Source: Prostheceraeus crozeri | Taxonomy: Eukaryota > Platyhelminthes > Polycladida > Euryleptidae | Length of the DNA stretch: 64,000 nt | NCBI GenBank assembly: GCA_907163375.1 | Contig: CAJQUW010016185.1 | Span: forward strand, 248,001 to 312,000 | Direction of reading: 5' to 3' | Part shown: piece after piece, positions 40,325-54,500 of the stretch | Position numbering within the stretch: the stretch's first letter is position 1 | Layout: every line of letters begins with the position of its first letter | Notes under the pieces: generated by a model | What the model was told of the DNA's origin: nothing | The model's input: only the letters and a program-made list of their open reading frames with translations | Database searches by the model: none | Position numbers and translations under genes: made by a program

Positions 40325-43300
40325 TGAAATCTTCATGCTATAGGCATACTGAGATAGGCCCATCGCTTATTATTTTCTATAGCAACTTGAAATCCTCCTG
40401 ACTGAGTAAGAAAATGCATTTAATTTTACAATATAGTTAGTTCTTTGTTAAAAAGTTTGCAAGACACTTGGAAACTTTTTAATTGAAACGGAGATGCCAG
40501 ACATATATATCATTTGAGTCTTCATTCATCACTTATCTTTTACGTTGTACTATACATATAGGTCATGAAACTTGTTCTCCAGCGCGCAAATCTTAGCGTC
40601 TAAGACAGTGTTTACTACATTGCTTCCTGTAAGACACCATGAAGAAATTTCAAGCTTTTCTTATATTTCAAGCTTTCATTCGTTTCCTTTCTGGAGGTTT
40701 TTAAACGAAACAAATATGGCCATTCGAAAAATATCCCCATCACATGAATGTTTGAACTCATTGCCGATAGGTCTTGCCGAATTTCTTATTATTTTCATTA
40801 TAAGCTTGCATAAACGAGAAATCCCCAACAGCAATCGTTCGCTGTAAGTGATCTCAAACATCATAGAGGAAATTCAATATTTGTCGGTTCTCATCTTCAG
40901 AGCTCGAATGCCATATAGTCTATCCAAATCTGCTTCGATTCATGACTTTTCTTTAATGTGTGAACTGCAAATAATTGAATGAATTTGTATATAATTTTAG
41001 ACGCTGTGATTCGTGAAGCATTTGCCTCTCCATCACAGTTTAAAAGAGAAAGTTTTCAAGTTTTCTGATAAGTTATGTCATCAATTCTATCATGTCCTTT
41101 CACCTTTGGATAGAAGTAATCAGATAATTATTTGCAGAAAATTGAATGAGTCTAATTTACTTGGAAGATTAATCTTCATTCAATGGATACAGTGGAAATT
41201 TCAGCTTTTTATGAAAGTCAAAACTACTTCAAAAGGCAGTTTTCATACGATCTTCCTGACTGAATATACTGGCACATGTATAAGAAGCGGGGGTATCCAA
41301 GTGTCGGGATTTCTCTGAATTGAAATACTTGACATGAGCTTAAATAGGTAGCAGACGAAAGTGGCTAAAAAACATTGGTTTTCTTCATTCATTATCAAAA
41401 AAAGGAAAAACGTCTAAATTTTGCTATTTTTTTCAAGATTGATATTTTTCGAAGACTACATGACCATGAAAAGGAAATTCTATTAAATGGTTGCACATTT
41501 TTTAGTAACTTTGGATCGTGTTCTTGAAGTTCCTTTTTTCGTCAAATTTATGAATGCAGTTATATCTTAGTAAGAGCACATTTGGCAAGAGAAGACTACC
41601 ATCGGGGAAGTAGAAACTTGGTCAAATTATCGCATAGGCTACATCGGTACGTTGATGCTGAGAGTCCTCGGTTTGTTCTCAATAGTGGCTACCAACTCTA
41701 GCCTGGTGACAACGTATGAATGTCACACTGTCCCTAACTGGAAAACATTTATCAGGGCCTTTGGTTGAGTAGGGAAAACTGAAAAGTAATTCATTGAGAT
41801 CGCAGTGAATAATAAATAGTCATCTTCATATAATGCACTAAAGATATTTTCCTCAGAAACTACCATTCCCGAAAACATTTCAAAAAGAAATTAGAACAAT
41901 TTGAAGCTAAGCTTGGACAATATCTGGAAATATCTCCAGCCTCCGGCAGAACCCAAACGCAAAAAATACTCATTATCTGAAACCTCAAATGTCATCCACC
42001 TAAATACATCCCAAAAGGCTTCAGAATTTAAAACGACGACGATTTCCACGTCTGTTCATCGACTAATTCAGTATTCGTGCCGCAGCAAATTACATTATCT
42101 TTCTGCAGAATCTGAACTTTCTTCAATTCAAGTAAGAAATTAGTTCCATGACATTAATGAGACTTCTAATTTCGCTCTTACTTACATCACTTGTGCTGGA
42201 AGAAATGAGCTTCTAATCTTGCGACTGCATGAGAATGTCATATCTTTCGCTTTCAGATCCCTTGTTTAAGAAAATCATCTTTGCGGTCTTTCACTTCATC
42301 TACAAAGGAATTCCCTCTTCAGTAATTTACGGTAATGATCTTCAAGACTGCACCCAAGAGAATCACTGCAGTCAGCTTCGAATATCTACAATCCTATTCA
42401 ACCATTCATGAATGCAGTATTTCTCAGGGCCATTAATGACATTAATGATTTGCATGATCTTTAAAGTTTGAGTGCACCTTAAATAGAAACCACGTATTGG
42501 TTATGAATTTTTCTACAAGCTTAATCTAATGGATATCATTCAAACTTCAAACGATGTCTGAAAATTCATCAAATTTCATTGCATGACAGATGGTAGTTGC
42601 GAGATGCGATAAGTGCAGTGAACAAATGCACTTACTCAGACAGCAGCGCATGACAATCGTGAATCGAATTATGACTTCGGTAGCAATTCATTGTATTAAA
42701 TGAATTCTTATCCATGATGCAATCCTGATTCCCGCAGAAAGTGATATTATGGCATGTGATGAAAATTATTTGTTGGCTTGATCATCATTTTTTCTTATTT
42801 CAATTAATATTAGGCCTACAAGAAAATTGATGCGCGGAAGGATATCTCGTGCAAAACGCCCACTCTCAATCTCAAATCAAAACACCACAGAAAACACGCA
42901 CGTGATGGAATAATCTAAAAAAATTAAAACATTCAAGAAGCTCGACAACGAATGTTTCTTTTATTTCAAACAAGCATGTTACTCATACCTGGCAACCGAT
43001 AGTGACAACAGAAATCGGAAATCAGTGGAAGCAATTCGATTTTTATGATTGTACGATTATGAATGTATGATTGTACCATAACCACAAATAGAACTTCATT
43101 GATCACGAAAAGATACCTTAAAAACACCACTTGGAGTACTTCATATGTTAAAATGTCTCATCTTTAAAATGTCGATAGTTAATTATTATAATTTCTAGTG
43201 AAGTTTCTATCAGAAAAAAGAAAGCACTCTAAGTTTTCGTGTTTCCTCTCGTTATAATGTCCATGGCATTTGAAATATAATGGAAAGCGTGTTCAGCGTG

Positions 43301-46000
43301 TCACGATAACGCTGTTCAGAGTGCTGCAATGGAAGATTGCATTGAATGAGTGGGAGTAATTGAAGTATAAGATACCAGCGATATTTACCTAGGCGTGTCT
43401 TTTAAGATTAAAAAAATGCTCATCATGTCACGTCAGATCTCGAAATATAAGCTGAACATCATCTACTTCTAATGATGATATAAATCTGATGATAATAAGG
43501 CGTATATCTTTGTAAGGCAATGAAAATCGACATGATGCATGAGCTAATTACAAATAAATACAGGAAATCATAGAAGTCAAAATGATTGCAATTGCAGTAG
43601 TGATCAGAAGGATAGAACAATTGTTCACAAGAAAAGTTCCAAACCATCGCCATTTATCAAAATGCCAGTCCAAGGAAAGAAAGAGTTCAGGCGTCTTGTT
43701 GAGCAGGAGGGCAATGCATAATGACCTGTACGAGGTAATATTGGTGGAATATAATAGTGCAGGGGATGTTCGAGAGTATTAAAGTTCAACAAGAAATCCC
43801 GAGGCATCTAACTTCGGGTATCATTCAAATTACTTTTATGCAAGTAGCATTTCAAAATCAACTAATTGCAATCCCACAGTGTTAGGTAGGTACAAACTAC
43901 CTAACATTGATGAATAAAATTGAAATTAATTGTTTAAAATAATAAAAGGACATCGAACGACCAGATATCGCTGCTTCACAAATCCAAAATGAAATCACAG
44001 TCAAGATATCTGTTGTGCGAATCTTTTTAGATACTGTTTGTAGTTTTCGGTTTTCCTTGTATCCAATTTTTCATCTGCTAAATCCCCGAATCAATTTGCA
44101 GGGCGGTATTGAAACATTGACAGCTTATTAAAACTTTTAAGCCATATGTTGATAGCATTTTTCATATAGCCTGTGTTGATAAACATCTTACAGTAGCTAT
44201 CTTACAGAAATCTTATGAAGAATTAAATGAAAATTTGATGTACAATTAAGCAATTTGTGTCAGCCATTTTGTGTTCAACAAATTTGTCACTTAACAGTGG
44301 AGGAGTATAGGAACCCCCCGATTATAACTATGCGTGATAATGGCCTGGTCATCATCCACCATGATCAGTTTAGAATTACGCGCAACTGTCATGAAAACCA
44401 CCCGACCATCTATTTTTTGAGGTGTGCCAGCATGGGCCAACACCTACTCCCACTAATTTTACACGAAAGTCCTCTCCTCAGGCAACTTGGCCTGAGGCAA
44501 TCGCCGGAGCAACGGAAAGACGTTGAAACCCCGACTTTTCTCCATGCGCATGACTGATCTATGTCAATCCACCCATCAGGTTCAGTTTGTAAAACTACAC
44601 AAATGCACTCCTTCTCGATTGCATGTGAAGTCCTCATGATCTAACTTCACAGCCCGGCCATTGGACCGGTTCACAACCGGCATATCATTACTGCTTCACT
44701 GATTCATATGAAATGAGGCACATTCATTATATTAATGGGTTTGCACGGTTTTATTGACGAGCGTAATTGAATATGCCGAACTTCGACCTCACATATGAGG
44801 ACGATGTTTTTTGTAAAAAATAAGTGGTGGCATATTCTGGCATACCTAAAAAATAGTTAGTGTTGGGTGGTTTTCAAGAGTGGCACATGCATGATAAAAA
44901 TGGCTGGGGTGGATGACCGGGCTAACTTCACAGACGTTGACTGAAATAATAATTTTTTTCGAAATATATAAAAACGAAAATTAACTTTCCAACGCTTCGC
45001 TCATTCTCTCTTGAGCATTATTAAGGTATGAGATTGGAAAAGCGCTAAAACCACCAGTAGATGATGAGAAGGATTCTGTCCAACTAAAAACTTCTCTGTG
45101 CATTCTACTTTCATTGCTATGAAATATTCAGGCTTAAAGTTCACATAATTTTTCATAATTCTTCAGCTAGTAAATTAGACTTATAATTACTAAGTCGACC
45201 AAGTACACCTTGATAATGCTCAATTATTGACAATGAGCGAAGCACTGCCGGAAATTCATTTGTCGCTTAATATTTGCTTAATCATTGAGCGTCAAGATTT
45301 TTTAATCAAAATATTGATCATGAAATCAAGAAGTAGGCTTATTTAAGCTTCAACGAAAAGCAGTTGCAGAGCAGATGCGGTGTGGCTCGGCTGACACATA
45401 TCAAAGTCTCAGAATAACAGAGATAACTAATCTACCAAAACTTTTATGCAAGTAGGATATATGCGTTCATTGAAGTTCATCTAATCGCATCAAATAACAC
45501 ATGCTGCGACATGTAAACTGCTATATGTATCTTTCTTTGAAAATAGGCATCCTGAGTAATTTTTTGATAGAAAAGACTTTTAACAATTTAATCACAAGTT
45601 TTCACAACCGAAATTCCGACGGTGCGTCGTCAAGTGTTAACAAAACGTATATGATCGGGCTACTTCTTCGGGGCAGTTAACTAAATAATATTCCTCGTTA
45701 TTTCAGTAAACATAAAAATTCCCGTTTATTCATTACTTAACCTCAGGCCTAACAGCCTTTAACATTAGGAAAAGAGTTATTTTTGAAAATCACAATAAAT
45801 GTATCAATGGTAGATTGTTAAATATCCCAATTTGAGCAATTCTTTAACGTACGTGACAGCACCGATCTAATTGCAGCAATTTTGTACTTTTTGTCAACTC
45901 CTGTGTTAGTTTAGTTGATTTCATGAAATCTTTAGTTTGAACAGTGAACTCAGCATCCAGAAATGTAGTACAGTAGCTGTTGTTATTGCTCTACGCTACA
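40325..46000. other. AT-rich DNA without recognised gene
   Basis: Over 5.6 kb with only short chance frames. The one compact structure noted is a small hairpin TGTTAGGTAG-loop-CTACCTAACA near 43,880-43,906. A slightly GC-richer patch at 44,300-44,660 showed no family match. Confidence 0.5.
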
Positions 46001-46004
46001 GTGA

Positions 46005-46250
46005 ATTAGAGCTATCATCAAAAAGATTCAAAAAATTCAAAAAGACGTTGGCTTCGTTGCTGTCTCTGATTTTGACGAAGCAATCGTTCACATAGCGACG
46101 TTAAAAAAGGCTCTTTGCCTTCGAGCTAATAAAATATACTTTCTATCATATCTAGCGCAAAGGCAGCCATGGTAGGGATAGAGTTTTAGCCTATGGCCAT
46201 ACCGTCTACCTGATGAACCGGTTTGTTATCAAAACAACTAGATGATCATG
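46005..46250 (-). pseudogene. Penelope-like reverse transcriptase remnant
   Basis: On the minus strand, HQVDGMAIG (RT motif B region, normally QVDGMAMGSP) is followed after some 30 residues by RRYVNDCFVKIRDSNEANVF and LNFLNLFDD, i.e. the catalytic Y-[VI]-D-D motif with the first Asp changed to Asn. Two stops and at least one frame change lie between the motifs. The order matches Penelope-like RTs. The N-terminal part could not be traced upstream. Confidence 0.65.
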
Positions 46251-47238
46251 CAGATAATGTGGTCGATAATTTTTTTTCACCGGTATGTTTGCGAAAAGAT
46301 TCTTATTCTCGTGTGAGTACGCACCGAAACAAGACAATTTCACTAATTTGGCTTATTGCAAATCTCCGTTTATTCTTGCAATAATGTAATATTTAATGTT
46401 ACATTTATGTTAATATTGTAATATTTGGATGCAAACTTTTCATTTTGAATTCTGACACATCTTTATGACTTCAATATAATTTGGACACTCAAATGCCAAT
46501 TTTACTATCAAGAAGAACAAATATTCTCAACTGATAACTGCTTGTTTTAGAGAATATATAGACTATTTCTGCCTTAGCTTGTGAGAGACGTTTCCGTTCA
46601 AATAATTTGACAACTTATTTAAAATTGAATACCACCTACGCCAGCGCAAGTAATTTGCGTGCGTAAGATATTTATCAGAATACATCAATCATGCATTTTT
46701 TAGATAGTGTCGCATTAATATCGTAAAAGTGGGATGAAAAGTCTTAAGATAAGTTATCCCACGTAAGTTACAAGCATCGGATTTTAAATAAAAGTCACTG
46801 TCATTCACTTAGTGTTGACAATTCTACTTTATTTTGACGGAAATATAAATGTATCATTTAAATTGAATTCCGATTTGTATGAAATTGAACGCGTTCAACG
46901 AGGGCAGTTGTTAAGAATCAAGAATACTTGCTGCCGTTAGAGAATGCAGTGAATATTGGAACATGAGTTACATAGTTGCATTATGAAAAGACCTATCGAT
47001 GAAGTTATCCTGTCGACCAAAAGACTTGCATATGAAGTGAGCCACCACCATACATTTGTGTGCCTGCAGACTTTTTCAACGTAGTCATAGACTGCATGCT
47101 ATACTTCTACCATTTAAATTCGAAGGCTTCTGGATTCAAGAAATACATTAATGCCCAAGCCAGTTGCAATTAGACAGTGGTCATGGAAGATACATGTATA
47201 TAAATGTTGATGACTATGCTCAGTAACCGGAGAAAAAT
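46251..47238. other. AT-rich stretch between the RT and GIY-YIG remnants
   Basis: No clear coding block was found; it may hold decayed Penelope-like sequence or be unrelated. Confidence 0.4.
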
Positions 47239-47949
47239 ATATAGAGAAATTTGAATAAAAAACACGACTTTTACTTATAAGCATAAGCGCTTTCTTTTCT
47301 TCAGATGCTTAACAAGTAAAGAGATTCAGGCCTTTTACAAAATTTGAAACATACATCATAAAGTAAGATGGAAATTCTGGAACATACAAGTTCAAAGTGA
47401 TAGGATTATGTGCAGCATAGATTTCTGTTTAGGATAAGATAGTTAAGTGGAACTGAGTAATGGATGAAAGGATTCTATAAAGTACCTTTCTTTGTTTTTT
47501 CTTTCTACATCACAATCAGAAAACATCTTATAAAAGGGGAAAATAGAAAAAGATTTTTGTCCACATGCATCTAAATGTTCACTTACACTTATCTGTCTAT
47601 AATTAGGGCTGTTCATCTGTTGTTTGTGAATTCTTGTTCTGCACCTTATTGTATTTTTAGTCTCGCCAATTGAATATTGATTGCAACCGTGGCATGTAAT
47701 TACGTAGATGACATTTTCCGTTGAACATGACATGTCATATCTTATTGTAAAAATCTTTCCAGTGAAATGATATGTAGATCCTTCCCTCAAATAATTGCAA
47801 GTTCCACATCTTATACTTTATGAAGTATATTTCAAACTTTGTAAATAGCATGTTATCTGAATCCCATTACTTATAAAGCATCTGAAGAAAAGAAAGCGCT
47901 TATGCCTATAAGTAAAAGTCGTGTTTTTCATTTAAATTTCTCTATATAA
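47239..47949 (-). mobile_element. Penelope-like 3' fragment with inverted 135-bp ends
   Basis: A 711-bp unit whose ends are inverted repeats of about 135 bp: the left arm contains AAAACACGACTTTTACTTAT, GCATAAGCGCTTTCTTTTCT and TCAGATGCTT, mirrored in 47,815-47,949, with matching continuing weakly through TACAAAATTTGAAACATAC. Between them lies a GIY-YIG frame. The arm reads CTGAAGAAAAGAAAGCGC in the gene's sense, at the place where Penelope-like elements carry their 3' terminal region. Inverted partial copies of the terminal repeat are a known Penelope insertion pattern. Confidence 0.7.
47443..47790 (-). pseudogene. GIY-YIG endonuclease domain, Penelope-like
   Basis: A 115-residue frame: NVIYVITCHGCNQYSIGETK gives the Y-V-I-T-C-x-x-C-x-x-x-Y-x-G core (the usual Y-I-G here is Y-S-I-G), then RCRTRIHKQQ with the conserved Arg, SVSEHLDACGQKSFSIFPFY (H and F-S-I pattern), and ERYFIESFHPLL with the Glu. 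It differs in sequence from the GIY-YIG domain at 33,152-33,439, so two Penelope lineages are present. It has no RT in the same frame. Confidence 0.75.
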
Positions 47950-48073
47950 GCAATGTTGAAAACTCAAAATAGAAAGTAGGCCTATATGATGAATTAACCC
48001 AAATGACGGACAATCAAAACAAATATCTTCCCCGACCGGTGCCGTCTCGTCAAGAGAATTTGTTCAATCAAGA

Positions 48074-48520
48074 GGTCGTGCACATATTACGTGATACCAA
48101 AATTACGTAAAAATTGTAATCCCCCCGTGATGCGGTGTGATGTATCCTGTGAACACCTTTCCCATATCACGTGATATTCTGGTCTACCCCCCCCAAAAAA
48201 AAATAATTCCATGATTCTATTCTAGGCTATACATTTAATTGAATTTTGTTGAACGTGTTTTGCATTTAAGCCGCTTGTGTTTTTATCAAAAATTCGATCG
48301 ATTTCTGCTTCGAGATACTTCAAGGTATCAGCAACATTTATTTTCGTCAAAGTAACAACTTCTAATTGATAATGCATTTTATTTGAAAGAACAGCATAAG
48401 TTTATGGTAGGCTATATCACGTGATATTGTCTCTGTACCACCTGCCCCCATGTGATAACGCGTGATATATCGGTTGAGACCCCCCCCTCCCCCCTTCCGT
48501 ATCACGTTATGTGCACGACC
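48074..48520. mobile_element. Palindromic MITE with GTCGTGCACAT ends
   Basis: A 447-bp unit whose ends are inverted repeats: GGTCGTGCACATATTACGTG on the left and, reversed, GGTCGTGCACATAACGTGAT on the right. Several TATCACGTGATAT palindromes occur inside (near 48,165 and 48,415) beside C tracts of seven or more. No protein is encoded; the target duplication was not resolved. Confidence 0.75.
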
Positions 48521-51500
48521 CCCAAGTTCCAAATTCGACATGGAATTCTCAAGAAATACCGTTGATATCTACAATTCCATATCAAATAAAGATAGATTTT
48601 AGACAGCTGTAAAATTCTGATAGTCACAGATTCTGACGATCCTGTGAAATATAAAGTTACTTCGGCAACTCGTGCAAAGATATCCATCTCAATTGCATTA
48701 TTCTCGATAAACGAACTATTGCTCGCCCTTCGGACTCGTGCATAGACAGGTTGTAATTGCAAACAGTTGAAAGTTACAGCACACATGAAAGACGATAAGA
48801 AATATGCCAGAATGTAGCAATAACTAACGATGAAAAATCATTTCACATCGAGAAATTCACATTCAGAACAATTTGCTTTCATTCAGTACCTACATGTTCA
48901 GAATTTGTTGTCGTTATCAATCCTTATACAGATTGGCTTCATTATCTAAATATTGTGATGTAAAATTGAGATGACTATAAGTACTTTTACTTGCTCATGT
49001 GATTTTGAAGCGAATTTTGAATTCCACTGACTTAATTGTATGGAAGGATAAATAGATAGACTACACAGAGATTTATATTTGCATTGTTTATACACGTACA
49101 TGTACATGTAAATGTGCAATAATATCTTGTTTATTCAGTTCGCTTGTAAAACGGTTGAATGATTCTGCACTCTCAAAACTGGTTTGTCCAGAGTCCTGCA
49201 CAAAAAGCTTAGAACTTCTTTAGTCAAGGCATGTGTATCTTTGACATTTCTTTTGTTGGAAAATAGTCTTGCATGCCTTTCCAAGTGAGAAAATGAAGCT
49301 TTAGAGAAAGAGAGAGACTCTCCCCTTGCTTCGGAAGCCCCGTGTTTCGCTTAAAATTTTAGTCGCCTCAGCAACTTAGATACACGAAGATAGGCCAGCT
49401 TTCTCGCTATGTTGCTAAAATCGTGCAAGTGAAATGTTGTCTGATTAATGTGAGTAACAATGTGTGTTAAACCGATGATTTCAGATTTCTGTGTTTAGTG
49501 CAGCTGTGCAGGCGAGCTACGAAACATATTTCCAATTTTTTCTGTGGTCAGTAAATGAACTACTATGAATTAGTCTTGTAGAAGTATCTATAAGTAGTCT
49601 ACATGGATTAAACTTATAGTTAATTGCTGATACCGTGATAGTGACGTCATCTAAACTTTCCTGTCCGATGTGATTATCCTTTTAAAGGCTTTTCTGTCTG
49701 TTATTGCAATGCTCGATGAGTGCATTTGGACTGGATGTAGACTACATGTATTCAGAACATTTAAAATGCTGGCGATCGAGAACGATTGTGGATCCCTCAC
49801 AAAGCCACTTCCGCATTGTTCGCAGTTATCATTATTGCTCCTCATGAAGGCACTATTTTTTCTGATAAGTGCCTCAAAACATACCTGGAATAGATGTACG
49901 CCAAAGCATTTACACCTCAATGTGAACTATAGTTTTTAATTCGTCATCGAGGCTGGTAGCAAAACATGCCACATAGAAGCTATGTGGTATAGTTGTAAAC
50001 GGCCTATTCATCTATGTAAAAGTTACATATACATGCAGGTCAGTGCTTCTCAAGCTTTTATTCGTTCTTACCCCCGTCTACTATTGAATTTCTTCCAAAA
50101 TATCCCCTCCATATTTCTTCTATTGAACGTCATGAGTCATTGAAAAATGCGTCATTTGAGGTTTGTGCTCTGCAAAAATTGCTTAGTGTGTGCATTTTGC
50201 TCTGGATCACACTCCGCACTGTCGGATGTTTCTGAAACCGTACACTGAGGCAACTCTGGCTCCAGGGAATATTTCTTGACTCCAGGAAATGGATCTGTTG
50301 ACCTTGGAGAGCAGTTCCATCGACAGCTGGCAAAGACCGAACAACGAGATTGCTGCTGGCAGCACGTAAGACGGAGAGTGGTTGCTTGATGGCTGTATCT
50401 GGGGTAGCGATAATTTGGTCTGGTTACTTGGAGTCAGGGTTGATTTTTGCTGGGTTCCTGGCCCCTGCGAGTTGGTGGTCATGACTGGGGGAGACACCCC
50501 TGTAACTGGCAATGTGTCCCTGAGATATCAGAGTGAGCGCGTTCCTGATAATGTGGAGGATTGCTGACAGGATTATCAGAAACGCCGGCACGACTTTAGG
50601 GCAGGTGTTGCAACGATCTGGAGGAGGGCACCTTGGAGTATTTATCATCCCTACACTCCCTTACCCAAATTTCATGCTTCAAATCTGCTAGGTTTTGTAT
50701 AAGTCCACAAAAAACATGCTAATTTGACAACAACTGTGAGGCTGCCGGTACGTATGAGTATCATGAGCACATTAATCAAATGAGTAAAGATGAAGTTGTT
50801 GCCAATTTTAGCCTTAGTTTTGCATTTTAATAACAAGTTTAATTCTGTAAATTTACTTCACGACATGCATGTACAATTTTACGTGCATTTCGTGAATTGT
50901 ACATCCTTTTACTGCAATACAAATAAAAAGTCTAATTCTATTCAAACAGATCTTATGTTAAGCAAAACCTTCTCTTTCTCCTTGGAAATGACTTGCAATT
51001 TTCCAGAGGAAGAGAACTTCTATATTGCATTGCTTTTCCAGTATGAAATGAATATCAATATAGCCTGCCAAGTGTCTTTACAAATTCAACTATAAAACAT
51101 GCTCTAAAACAATTGCAAATCTTAAACAGCTGCAGCTCTTGAATGAATTATAATGGATCAGAGAAAACAGCATGAATTTAGAAATTTGCAATTCTCAGAT
51201 ATTGCCTTATGCATAGGAAAATTTGTAATGCAATTCAAATACTAAACCTGATGAAGAATCTCAGCACATCATGATATGAGACGGCTCCCATAGAATACGT
51301 ATCTAGGCATTTCTAATTATCAGTACAGGAGTATGCTATTTGTCTAGAAAGTCAAAATTGCAGTGGATTGCATTTCTACGATGAAAAAATTGAATATTTT
51401 GACAATTTTCACTAAAATCTCACTTGTTCAGAATACGACAATAATTCTAAGATAGACATTCTAAGGGGAAGACGTGTCAATGAATTTATTGTGCTTTAAA

Positions 51501-54500
51501 AGGTCAAGGAACGTCTAAAATATGTTCAATACAAAGAAAAGATACAAAACTCCGCACTTTCATCACACTTTGGATCTTGGTGCATGGTAAGCAAGCAAAT
51601 ATGAAATATTTGGAAAAATACAAATTATTTTTCAAAAATATACGCCCACGAATATATGCAAAATCACGTCAATTTTGTGATAATAGACCTAATAAATCAA
51701 GAAAAAAAAATCTTGCATTGTTTTGTCAAACACATTCCGAAAAACATTCGTAAATGCTAATTTGCAACATCACGTCAGCGCATCACTAATTCATAACAAT
51801 TGTAAAGGGAATGTTGTTCAAAAGACGAGATAATTTGCTCGCTGCATCAAACGATTCTACGATTTGTTTGTTAATAATTTTGTTATCAGTTCAGAAGCAT
51901 CGTAGCCATCTTTGTAATTTCCTAATGCACGTAAAAACAAGTTTATGTGCACCAAAATGGCTTACTTTCAGGACGCCAAACGGTGACCACAGCATTGCAG
52001 GTTTATTAGAGAATATTTCGGCAATTCATGAAGATGAAGAACACCTGCAACACGTGGTTTAGAGCATGTGTTGCATCTGCTACATGTTGTAATAGTTGAG
52101 GGAATAAACCGCGATAGTGAAAAAAAGGATTGTCATTTCACTCGGTGATTTAGTAGAGAAGATAATCCTTCCTAGCCTCGATCACACATACGCACCAGAG
52201 GTCACATCAGAGACAAAAGTAAGGTATTAGTTTGTTTGAGAACATTTTCTCTTACCCTAACGTCGATCGTGTGTGATGGTTCCTCCAAAGCGCATATTAA
52301 AATCGAAAGTGTACTCATGTTTTTTGGAGAAGGATGGGGATTTTCCTGCCTGGTAGAGACTGGAGAAAAACCGTGTGAAGCAAACAACAAGTGATGTGCA
52401 AAATTGATAAACTTTCATAGAAAATAATTGATCTGATACAGCAATGATCACTAAAATCAGGCTCAGGTAAGCCTATAATGATCTATGATGTAGGTTATCA
52501 GAAAAACCAGAAAAAATCTAGTCAGTGCACCAAATTTCGATCATCGAAATTTCGAAAACTGAAATTTGTTCATTTGATGCGGTAACTAGATTCTCTTTCC
52601 TGTTGAGATTTGATCTATGGCTGATACAGACGAAATGTTTCTCGTATCCTGAGTCATATGTATCTCAGAGATGAAATTAATCAGACGTCTAGCACAAAGT
52701 TTAAATGAGCTTAAGTACAAAATATAGTTTATTGTCGATTTATGGTGTTTCATTAATAGATTTTCCCATAGGCTACGGCTAGCCACTGGATTTCCTAACG
52801 TCACTGATTTTTCATTTGCAAGCTGGCAGGTACAAGACTACAATAATTAGTTAGACTGCACATCAAAGTGCTCAAAGTCTTCAGTAATCCTTTGCTTATA
52901 TGAGCCTGAGCAAAACTTTAAGTAGAAGTCCACATAGATAATTTCATAATTCATTTTGAATAACTTAGATAGCCATTGCGGACAGCGACAGCATGGGAAG
53001 TTGGATGCAAAAGTCGATTGTTGTCAATATTCCATTATTGTCTTCTGATCTGAAAATTGCGATAAAAATTATAGAATCTGCTGATTGTTTGCTCATGAAA
53101 ATGGGTGCTTTCTCGGGCTCAAGATTAAATTCCACCCATCTTCCCGGGCCATGAAAATTGCATGACTGCTAGACCCGCTTTCTTAAAAGATATCGGCATA
53201 GCTGGCTAAGTACTCAAAATTGTACACAGATGAAGCTCAAGTAGGCCTATTTAAGTTTTCTATGATTCGATTCGATTCAATTCGCAGGTCCCTAATGTTT
53301 CAGGAATAATTCAAGAAGCTTTCAGCAAAGCGGGCTTAAAATCGCGTCTTTAAACATGGCTTCAAGCAAGTCCTAGTGAAAATTAGACAAAATATGCCCA
53401 ACATTGATGCCCACAGTTCATGAACTTTGAGAAGTGCATACATGTAGATCATCACAAAAATTCGTTTTCAAATAGAGAGGCTCTTATATATTTAAATTAA
53501 TCATTCTCTATTTATATCAAGCTTTATATACATCTTCTATATTCGAAGAGATTTTTTATCGGATCTGCCTTCATTAATGGCTTCGTTTGCTCAATCTAAG
53601 CTGAGTTGCGTTCTACATGGAATTCTTGATGATTGTACTGTATTCAGTCTTACAACTCTGCGGGTAATTGACGAGGCATTGTATTTGACAGCAGAGCATT
53701 CCTGAACATGTATGTCATAATGATGAAACGTAATGTGTTTGCCTTCGCTGTAAAGTAAGGAATTCTTGTCAATTTAGCTCTTATTTCATATCTCCGAAAT
53801 GTTATTGCTGTTCATGCAATTTGTACAATAATAAGGCGCAGTGATTTAAATCGATTTAAGCCAATACATCTTAATCTATTGAGATTATTCAAAAATTGAA
53901 AATTGCAATTGGTGAATTCAATCTCAATTATGTTTCTCTATCAATTACTGCTATAAGTTGAAATTTATCAAAATAAAGAGATCTCGAGATTCAAATTTAT
54001 AAATAGTATACACTAACTAGTAATACAACTATTTATAAATTGTAATTGACTACACGCATTACAGCAATTTCCAATTTCAATTACGTAGTCCTATTTGCAA
54101 TTCATTAACAAAATATGCGTACAGTTTGTCCGCGAAGAAAACCGCAATATAATTTGTTTGAAAAAGTACAACCTGTCACCAGGTAGGTCTATGGTTAGCA
54201 AAATAACTTAGGTTGAATAAGTTTACATAAATCACTTTTGAACAAATTATATATACATACAGGGTGTTAACATAATTGCGCCCATAGGAATCTCAGGAAG
54301 TTGGCATCGGTCATGTGAGCTATTTCGAGATTCTAAAGAAAAGAAAATTGAAAATCTATGGTCCACGCTTTATCCATGCACTGTGTGATGGCGACTAAGA
54401 CAAACAATTTGGATTCTCCGAGTTGTTTTTGAATATTTTTTTGGTTGACACAATTATAGATCGAGTCTAGTGGTCATATGAAGCATGTATCAAGCTTAGC

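Noticed and set aside
43880-43906. Small hairpin TGTTAGGTAG/CTACCTAACA
   Set aside because: Ten-base arms in 64 kb of AT-rich DNA are weak evidence; no terminator or RNA gene context.
49651-49939. Two 89-residue frames on opposite strands
   Set aside because: Each is the shadow of the other and neither shows motifs or codon bias.
50130-50650. Host exon with membrane helix
   Set aside because: No splice support or recognised family; kept only as a low-interest observation.
54259-54300. TACAGGGTGTTAACATAATTG as a mariner tip
   Set aside because: No partner end or transposase found nearby.
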